From contig WTXG01000001.1 in NCBI GenBank assembly GCA_022496185.1, positions 1,364,001 through 1,428,000 of the forward strand: 64,000 bases of DNA, written 5' to 3'. The first letter of the stretch is position 1, and every line of letters starts with the position of its first letter. The DNA is from Multifurca ochricompacta (Eukaryota > Basidiomycota > Agaricomycetes > Russulales > Russulaceae). Position numbers and translations under genes: made by a program. This document shows, piece after piece, positions 56,573 to 64,000 of the stretch. The notes beneath the pieces are model-generated. The model was not told where the DNA came from. It worked only from the letters and a program-made list of their open reading frames with translations, and did no database searches.

Positions 56573-59343
56573 ATGGATGATTTTTCAACTCCTCGATCCG
56601 CCAGCTTGTCTGACGTTGCTCACCTTCGCCACCGCTTCTCCGTTCCCGATGTCCCACAGGATATTGAGGATGAGCTAATGCTCCATTTCAATGACCCTAA
56701 TTGGGACTTTCGAGCCAACTCCTCGACAGCATCAATATCGAGAGATGGCATAGAGCACAAGCGATGGTCAAAATCCTCCACCAACATGGGTGCCAGCACA
56801 GATGTCGACACAGAATCCCAGATATCATCGTGGCCCATACCAGAATCAAAGGCTGACTTCGCATCCGAAGCGATACAAGTCCAGTAGGTGCACACTCCTC
56901 GTGGTCTCCGTTCTGTTCACTCATCCGTCTCTTTCATTAGAGATTCACCGTACCCCGAAGTCCGGGCAGCGGTCGCGAACACAGATGACCCGAACATGGC
57001 CGTTAACACTTTTCGAGTGTCAGTCTGCTTTCCTTTGTTGCAGTCGGGTTGTATTAATGCGCAGCTTATAGGTGGTTTATCGGTCTCCTTTTTGCTATGA
57101 TCGTTCCTGCCTTCAACACCGTTATCGCAATGCGATGTATGTTTCCCGTGCTCGCTTGGACTCCCTGTGCTCATTTGGCATACTAGTTCCTTTTGTCATT
57201 ATCAACGTTCTCCTTGTTCAGCTCGTCACCCTTCCTTTTGGCAAGTTACTGGAGTGGGCTCTCCCCAAATATCGGATCACTGCCTTCGGCTATTCGTTTT
57301 CCCTGAACCCTGGGCCATTTAACATCAAGGAACATACTCTTATTGCCGTCATGGTTAATGTCGTCGTAGAGGGTACTCCAGTTACAGACATTGCCTCCGC
57401 TATGCGTATCGTCTACGGTGTCAGGTGGTCGGTTGGCAAGCAGTTCCTGCTTGGTATTTCGGCCCAGTTACTCGGGTTTTCTTTCGCCGGCGCGCTCCGC
57501 CAATTCCTCGTTTGGCCTGCGAGTATGATCTGGCCAGGCGTCCTCGTCCGTTGCGCATTGCTAAACACCATGCATTCGAACTATGGAAAGGGGGAGTCTA
57601 AACACATCTCAAGGGAACGCTTCCTTTATATCGCTTGTGCCTGCAGCTTTATATGGTATTGGGTTCCTGGGTATCTCTGGACCGGACTCAGTGTATTCAA
57701 CTGGGTGTGCTGGATTGCTCCCAACAATGTCGTCGTGAACAGTCTCTTCGGCTCGGTTAGTGGCCTTGGGATGAGTCTGATCTCATTCGACTGGACAATG
57801 GTGGCCGCCATTGGCAGCCCTTTAGTAGTTCCGGTAAGCTCAGTTGCTACGTCCGATTACAAAACAGAACACTCATAGAATCGAAGTGGTGGGCGCAGCT
57901 CAACATGATCGGTGGTTTTATGTTTGTCATCTGGTTCATTTGTCCGATTTTGTGGGGTACGTATTTTTCTCTCGTCGTCTCTGAACCTTTATTAATACAT
58001 CATCCCAGCTAAGAATGTGTTCTTCTCGCAATTTATGCCGATATCCGTGCCATTGTCGTTTGACAACACTGGTGCCATGTACAATCTTAGTGCGGTCATC
58101 ACCGACAATCAATTTGATCAGGCAAAGTACGAGCAATACTCTCCGATGTTTCTACCCATCACCTACGCTATCACCTACGGGACCATCTTCGCGACATACC
58201 CTGCAGTCGTCGTTCACACCTTCCTCTGGTATCGCCATGATATTGTCCGCCAGTTCCGCCGCAGCCTTAAGGACGAAACCGACATTCATGCTTATCTCAT
58301 GCGCAAGTACCCTGAGGTGCCTCGCTGGTGGTTCATCGCTCTCGGCATGACTTGTCTTGCCTTTGGTATCGTCGCTATTGAAGTCTGTGATACCGGCCTC
58401 CCTGTCTGGGCGTATATCCTTTCGATCGTCTTTGCGATCGTCTTCGTCCTCCCCTTCGGTATAGCACAAGCCATTACCAACCAACAGTTCTACCTCGTCG
58501 TCATGGCCGAGCTCCTTGTGGGCTATATGCTACCTGGCCGTCCGGTTGCTACGATGATCTTCAGGATGATGGGAGGAAGCACGGTCATGCAAGCAGTCTC
58601 TTATAGCAGTGATCTGAAATTCGGACATTATCTCAAAGTTCCCCCGCGCCTCATGTTTAGTGGTCAAGTTGCTGCCTCGATTGTTGCCGTCATTTCTACG
58701 ATTGTAGCGCAGCAATGGGCACTGGACAACATTGTTGATATTTGCTCGCCGGATCAGAAGTCCTTTTTCACTTGTCCGAACCTCAACACATTCAACACGT
58801 CGTCGCTAATTTGGGGTGGAATTGGCCCAAGGCGACTTTTCTCCTCAGGGGGCCTGTAAGAACTCTATCCGCTTCTGTTACGCAGACTAACTGACGGATC
58901 TCCCCAGCTATTACCCGCTTGTCTGGTTTTTCTTGATTGGCGCGGTTTTACCCATTCCCTTCTACTACCTTGCCCGCCGCTACCCTCACTCACCTTGGCG
59001 CTATGTCAACATCCCCGTCGCACTGGTTGGTGTCGACAATGTACCACCTGCTACTGGACTCAACTTCACATCGTGGATTTTGGTCGGTTGCATCTTCCAG
59101 TGGTTCATGAGGCGCTTCCATTTCCGTTGGTGGATGCGGTACAACTATCTTCTTTCGACCGGGCTCGACGCTGGCGTTATCATCGGCCTTGTCGTTATCT
59201 TCTTTGCCGTGCAATATCCGAAAGGTGGTATCACGCTCAACTGGTGGGGCAATACAGTGTGGAAGCAAACGGCGGATGCGCAGATGATTCCCCTGAAGAC
59301 AGTTGCTCCGGGGCAGATTTTTGGACCGAGTACATGGTCATGA
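56573..59343 (+). CDS. Oligopeptide transporter, OPT family
   Basis: Proton-coupled plasma-membrane transporter for small peptides; some OPT members carry glutathione or metal chelates. It has a cytosolic N-terminus of about 100 residues with many acidic and Ser residues (MDDFSTPRSASLSDVAHLRH). About 12-14 transmembrane helices follow. Signature segments are YSFSLNPGPFNIKEHTLIAV (NPGPFNIKEH is the OPT hallmark), GVRWSVGKQFLLGISAQLLG, WPASMIWPGVLVRCALLNTM, NWVCWIAPNNVVVNSLFGSV, PRLMFSGQVAASIVAVISTI, YYPLVWFFLIGAVLPIPFYY and PHSPWRYVNIPVALVG. The last exon ends IPLKTVAPGQIFGPSTWS. Introns are in frame. Divergent from the dioxygenase, which suggests shared control. Confidence 0.92.
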
Positions 59344-59745
59344 TATTCTGGCGCAGAATGGCCAGTACAAACACCCTCCACGTATGATTATGATTTTGAT
59401 TATCCGAGTTCTGTTCTTCACTGGTAGATTGTATTTTTTTTTGTATTTTTCTTTTTATCTTTTTCCCTTTAACGGATCAACGCTTCCATTGCGACACCCT
59501 ACTCACTGTCAAATATTGTGTATTTGGACATAAAACCTTTGACACACATGAATGATAGCTTTTTTTTAACGAAATAACCTGGACCAGGACTGTGAAAGCG
59601 AGTGAGCATCTTTGGCATTAGGCGTGGCAAGTGTACTAATGAGCACTGGCTCCCGGAGAAAGGGATGGAGTCAGGCAGACACAGGATTAAGCGAGATACA
59701 AGCAAACAGCACTGATTACAAGGCAAAGGCATCAAGAAAAGATAA
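59344..59745. other. 402 bp convergent intergenic region
   Basis: Lies between the OPT and PRP19 stop codons. T-rich tracts at about 59435-59470 and 59561-59568 are consistent with 3' end signals; nothing else was seen. Confidence 0.5.
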
Positions 59746-61365
59746 TCATTCCGGTAGGCCCCAAATCCTAACCTCCCTTCCAGTCGTCCCCCAAATCTCC
59801 CTACTCTCGGGGCCGAATGCGAGGGCAGAGACTTCACCACCTTCCTGGAAGTGCGCAAGTTCCTCCCAGGTCTTGTGTGCAAAGACATGTGCACCCTCGT
59901 TGCCCGCGATACCGAGTAACTGAGCGCTGTAGTCATACACAACCTTATTCACCTTGAAACCATCGCTGAGCGGTATGGAGTGTCCTAGCTTTTGCTTGCG
60001 TAAATCCCAGATCCCCACTGAAGACAGTGAGTCGGGTGCAAGGAGATGATAACCGTTCTCGGAGAAGCTCAAACTATTAACGCTGAAGGGGGAGTTGTGA
60101 GGCGACACGAGTGTAGCGGCAATGTCCCCAGAGCGCACATCATAGATATGAATAGTCGACGAGGGTGTACCACCAGCAAAGATAGTGCCATCTGGGTGCA
60201 TAGCAAGGGATGAAAATGGCTCTTCTGCAATGGCGGAGCGATATAGTTGGGTGAACTCGTTCAGGTCGTGTATAGAATAAGTCTTGTCCTGGGATGCAAG
60301 AAAGAGCAATGTCGATGTCGGGTGGACTGCCAGGCCAGTGATATCGCCCTTGTGTGTTTTGATGATGGTGCGTGGGCGGTATTCCTCCGAAGCAGAGTCT
60401 AAAGACCACACACGGGCCAACTTGTCCGCGCCCGCAGATAGAAGAAGGGTAGGTTGCCCATCACGTTCACGGAAGGCCACGTGGTGAACTTTTTTGGAAT
60501 GACCCTTTAATGAAGCCAAAACCTTGTCCGTACTCCTGTCATATAGTTGAACAATCCCATCATTACCACCGGTCAAAAATTGTGTGGGATTCGCGCTCGA
60601 AATTGCAATGGATGTGATACCAGCTGGGGATGCGGAGTGGAGAGACGGGATGATGTGCTTGGAAGAATAAGTTTTCACTTGAGCCGGTGTTGCGTAACCT
60701 GGGGGCGCCTTGCGCTTCTTCCGCATGGCAGAAAGGGTCTGATGGGTTTCATCTATTTCAGCAATGACTTTCTCTGGGAGGGCATTGCCAGCAGGAGCCG
60801 TTTGATCGGACATTTCAATGTCAGAGCTAGGAGCGGCGGAGATTCCCAAGGAGGCTTGGACGTTGGCAAGAGCCCTAAGCGTACATGTTTTGTAGGTTTA
60901 GAGAAATAAAACGCGAGGGAAAACACGTACTCTCGTGCAGCATCGCGCTCTCTCATAAGACGCGCAATAACGCGACTAGCAGCATCCTGACTGTAGAGGG
61001 CATAGCTTAGCTCCTGACGGGTCGAGTTATACTGCTGCTTGAGGGTAAAAGTCTCGAGAACAAGGGCATCCCACTCGTTTTGCAGGGCAGTCAACAGTGC
61101 GGGTATGGATGAATGGGTGGGGGGTCGAGGAGCAGTCACGCCTGGACCTGCTTGAGTTAAGCGTTGCAACATAACGGGGGGAAGGGTTATACGTACTGGC
61201 TTTGACAGCGACTAGGTCGGACTCTTCCAGTTTTTCACCTGTTATTGGGTCTGTGCCATTCTCGGTTATATATTTTTGTACAAGACGGCGTTCATAGACA
61301 TGACCCGACTTTGTGGAAATGACTGGATCTTGTGGGGGTTCACCAGAAATTGCGCAGAAGAACAT
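59746..61365 (-). CDS. prp19: PRP19, U-box splicing factor and E3 ubiquitin ligase
   Basis: Core of the NineTeen complex, needed for spliceosome activation. The N-terminal U-box is [20 protein letters not shown], then [20 protein letters not shown] and [17 protein letters not shown] coiled-coil tetramerisation region follows ([46 protein letters not shown]). After [14 protein letters not shown] and a linker comes the WD40 domain of about seven repeats: [74 protein letters not shown] and [15 protein letters not shown] at the end. The frame is intact through all exons. Divergent from SGT2 over 169 bp. Confidence 0.95.
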
Positions 61366-61534
61366 GACACCTGGTGGTTAATTGTAGTGGTTGAGGTCGA
61401 GGTCGAGGCCGAGTTGGAGTTGGAGTTGGAGAAACCGAAACCGAAAGCCCAAGCTGAGTGATGTAAACAGCCGTCAACATGTGAACCGCAACCGCGACGA
61501 CAGCTTCAATACCTTTGAACTCGACTCGAAGAAT

Positions 61535-62779
61535 ATGTCTGAAAAGCAGCAACGTCTTGTTTTATCTATCATTCAGTTTCTCAATCAGTCTATTAAAGAC
61601 GGTACCATTCGAGAAGAGGATAAGGAAAGCTTGGAGGTGGCCGGTATACCCATCCTTTGTTCTCTTTTTCTCTTTCTTATTAATTATTTTATTTTATTTC
61701 TTGTCTAGTTCAATGCATCGGAGAGGCTTTCGGCGTAGATCCAGCTGACCAAGAACAGGTCAATCGCCTGAGCGTGAAGCCTGCCACTCTTCAGACTATC
61801 TTCGAAGTCTATCTCAAGACCAAAGATAAGATCGATTCAAATGCTGTCCAAACGGCCTCTGGCACATCCTCAGCCACACCTGCGTCACCTTCCACGGAAG
61901 ACAAGGCTGCGGCTGAGAGGTCTAAGCAGGAAGGGAATGCACTAATGAACAGTAAACAATACGACAAGGCAATTAACGCATATACGGAGGCAATCGGGCT
62001 AGACCCATCCAACCCTGTCTACTTTTCCAATCGAGCCGCGGCTCATTCGAGCAAGGGGGACCATCTGTCTGCTGTTGTCGACGCGGAGAGAGCAATCGAG
62101 TTGGATCCCAAGTTTGTTCGGGGCTATTCTCGTTTAGGGTGATGGGCTGCCAGCCTTCAAATAGGAATCACCCTTCTGACCCTCCTGTGCACAGACACGC
62201 CCACTACTGCATTGGTGATTACGCAGGCGCTGCTACAGCGTATAGACGTGGCCTAGACTTGGAGCCAAAAAATTCCGCTATGAAAACCGGCCTTCAGAAT
62301 TCCGAAGCCCGAATCGCATCTGATGGAGCAGACAACGCTAGATCACCTGCCGCAGCACCTTCTGACTCTCCCTCAGGGGATGGTGGAGGCGGGCTAGGCG
62401 GACTGGCTGATACACTAAGGAATATAGGAAGTACCGGCGCAGGCGGCATGCCGGACCTTGCAAGCATGATGAACAACCCAGCGATGATGCAAATGGCCCA
62501 GCAAATGATGGCAAATGGTGGGCTGGAGAGGCTCATGTCGAACCCAGCTGTTACCAACATGGTCAGTTATTTATATCGAATCACATCATGTGACTACTTG
62601 AATCGCCGTGCTTGGTTTGCCCAGATGAACCGGTTGAACGATGGTGATGGCCTACCGTCCATGCAGGAACTCATGGAGAACCCTGGGTTACGAGACCTGT
62701 GAGTCGATTGGTCGAAGCAGTGCCCTTGAATCCTCATCGCATTTGCAGGGCCAATCAGTTCGCAGGTGGTCAGAGTTGA
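61535..62779 (+). CDS. sgt2: SGT2, small glutamine-rich TPR co-chaperone
   Basis: Co-chaperone that hands tail-anchored proteins to the GET pathway. The N-terminal dimerisation domain is MSEKQQRLVLSIIQFLNQSI, KDGTIREEDKESLEVA and VQCIGEAFGVDPADQEQV. Three TPRs follow: KQEGNALMNSKQYDKAINAY, DPSNPVYFSNRAAAHSSKGD and AHYCIGDYAGAATAYRRGLD with LEPKNSAMKTGL. The C-terminus is rich in Gly, Met, Asn and Gln (MMNNPAMMQMAQQMMANGGL, LMSNPAVTNM), the client-binding part, ending ANQFAGGQS. Introns join in phase, for example RLG|HAHYC. The stop is TGA 62777-62779. Confidence 0.93.
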
Positions 62780-63769
62780 CCGTGCTCGCTTCGATCATAT
62801 CCGGCGGTTGCGATGATTTTACCTTGGAGAGGATGAAAGATAGCTTGGATCTCTACTTGTACGATCCGAGGTTTTGTAGAATATGTCCTGAACTGGACGA
62901 GCAGCCATTCGTCGCCCCCGACTCGACTTGAAAGAACTGAGCTTGGCCACTGAGTCTGCTGGGTTGCTATGTGTCTTCGTCTTTGTCATTGTCTTATCTT
63001 CCCATACAAGATGCTCGTTTGAGTAAATAGTATGTTCCTAGACAAGCCCGTTCCCATTGTCTTCCACTGCAGTGGACATGCCAATCCTCGACTCGACTTG
63101 TCGACCATGTCATGAGTGGTAGAATTTGACAGTCTGAGTTGAACCCGGTAGTCCACTTCCTTGGCTTGGCGAATGGATATTTAGCATTTTTCATCATCGT
63201 GTGTCGTCCAGCGCCCTTAAGTAGCATAGACTTGCAAATTCGTCCGTTGATTGGGCGAAAGATCCAACTCCAAGTTAAGCACCTGTCCGTCCTAGGACAG
63301 AAGGATGTAGCAAGTGCCAATGTAGAGCATCGTGAGGCACTGGCAGACACCAATGGTGACTTTGGCCCTGGTAATGTGCATGTCTGTGTGCATGCACCCG
63401 TTGCGCGCCAGGCGGTTGGGGTAATGTCCGTTTACGCGTGTTGGACGTGCAATCATCGATCTTGACAGAGGCCGGGCCTGGAGAATCGAAGGGTGGGGAG
63501 GGAGAGTGGGTCATTATGACTTTTGGAAAACCAAGTTTTTTTGGCAGCTAATCGACAACGTAAAGAAAGAGTTGTGTCACGTACTGAGAGCCTTGTTTTT
63601 GCGACACGGTGGGCTCTCAAGAATCGCGCAGGTCCCAGGCGAATCGAGAGTCTGAACAGTCAGGAAAACACATAAATCATTGTATTCGTGGAGAGACGAA
63701 AGCACAATTACAATTCTTCCTCACTTAACATACGGGATTAAAGAACGACTCTATGATATGAAGTAACCT
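62780..63769. other. 990 bp intergenic region
   Basis: Lies between the SGT2 stop and the C2H2 gene stop (convergent). Frames of about 100-120 codons occur on both strands, but none shows a recognisable motif or codon pattern. A minus-strand piece near 63218-63290 (GQVLNLELDLSPNQRTNLQV) looks coding-like but stands alone. Confidence 0.4.
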
Positions 63770-64000
63770 TTAAACATTTGCAGCTTGACGCTGGAGTTTC
63801 TCTGTTACCTTACGCGCAAGCGTGGGCGGCACGCTATCAAGTTGTATGGGAGACTTATGGGAATGGCCCTAGATGCAGGCATAAGTTCCGGCATATTGCT
63901 TTACAACTCAGTGGAGGTAGACCCACATGGGAGAGATGATATCTTAGACCGCTGAGTTGCTTGTATACCTGGGGACAGTTCGCATGAGGACAAGGATGAA
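63770..64000 (-). CDS. C2H2 zinc-finger protein, C-terminal end (continues past the window)
   Basis: Only the last two exons are inside the window. The upstream exon reads CPHANCPQVYKQLSGLRYHL with SH before a GTGGGT donor. The last exon begins GHSHKSPIQLDSVPPTLARK and ends VTEKLQRQAANV, with TAA at 63770-63772. Spliced, the finger has the form C-x4-C...YKQLSGLRYHLSHGH, the YK-Q-x-GLxYHxxHGH type seen in Sfp1-like fungal regulators of ribosome and growth genes. Family assignment is provisional because most of the protein is missing. Confidence 0.65.

Overview
This 64 kb window is nuclear DNA of a filamentous basidiomycete, most likely an Agaricomycete. The evidence is the very dense, intron-rich gene layout (introns mostly about 45-80 bp), the fungal-specific proteins (NAR1, UGO1, a tricalbin, a chitin deacetylase with a GPI signal, SPC105/KNL1, ALG10) and the style of the divergent promoters. 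About 29 protein genes can be recognised. No rRNA, tRNA, CRISPR array or intact transposon was seen. Gene spans below run from start codon to stop codon and include introns; exon joins were read by eye.

Layout, left to right: a partial multi-spanning membrane protein (-); MCM5 (-) divergent from CSN6 (+); a TMEM205-like protein (+) convergent with U2A'/LEA1 (-); SAC1 (+); a SET/NAP histone chaperone (+); NAR1 (-) divergent from a chitin deacetylase (+); a FRAY/STE20-type kinase (-) divergent from an SRPK kinase (+); the Rieske protein (-) divergent from a RIB2-like deaminase (+); a CYS3/MET4-like bZIP (-) divergent from NPL4 (+); a Nudix hydrolase (-), UGO1 (-), a five-C2 tricalbin (+); MTQ2 (-) and kinesin-6 (-), the latter divergent from SPC105/KNL1 (+); a coiled-coil protein of unknown role (-); ALG10 (-); a 2 kb gene-poor stretch; a TauD/JLP1-type dioxygenase (-) divergent from an oligopeptide transporter (+); PRP19 (-) divergent from SGT2 (+); and a partial C2H2 zinc-finger gene (-) at the right edge.

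The content is largely housekeeping: replication (MCM5), mitosis (kinesin-6, KNL1), splicing (LEA1, PRP19, SRPK), protein quality control (CSN6, NPL4, SGT2), lipid and membrane contact biology (SAC1, tricalbin, UGO1), respiration and Fe-S assembly (Rieske, NAR1). The one part that looks like a small metabolic module is the dioxygenase/OPT pair. It shares a 420 bp promoter carrying a near-perfect hairpin built from GATA motifs. CACGTG boxes recur in many of the divergent promoters.

The most striking sequence-level signal is a set of places where a conserved reading frame is broken by what looks like one missing base. They include the catalytic motif of SAC1 (CX5R) and the Nudix box of the hydrolase. 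Because they are all of the same type and hit otherwise intact essential genes, uncorrected deletions in the assembly are the most likely cause, but that must be tested before any of these genes is called functional or dead.
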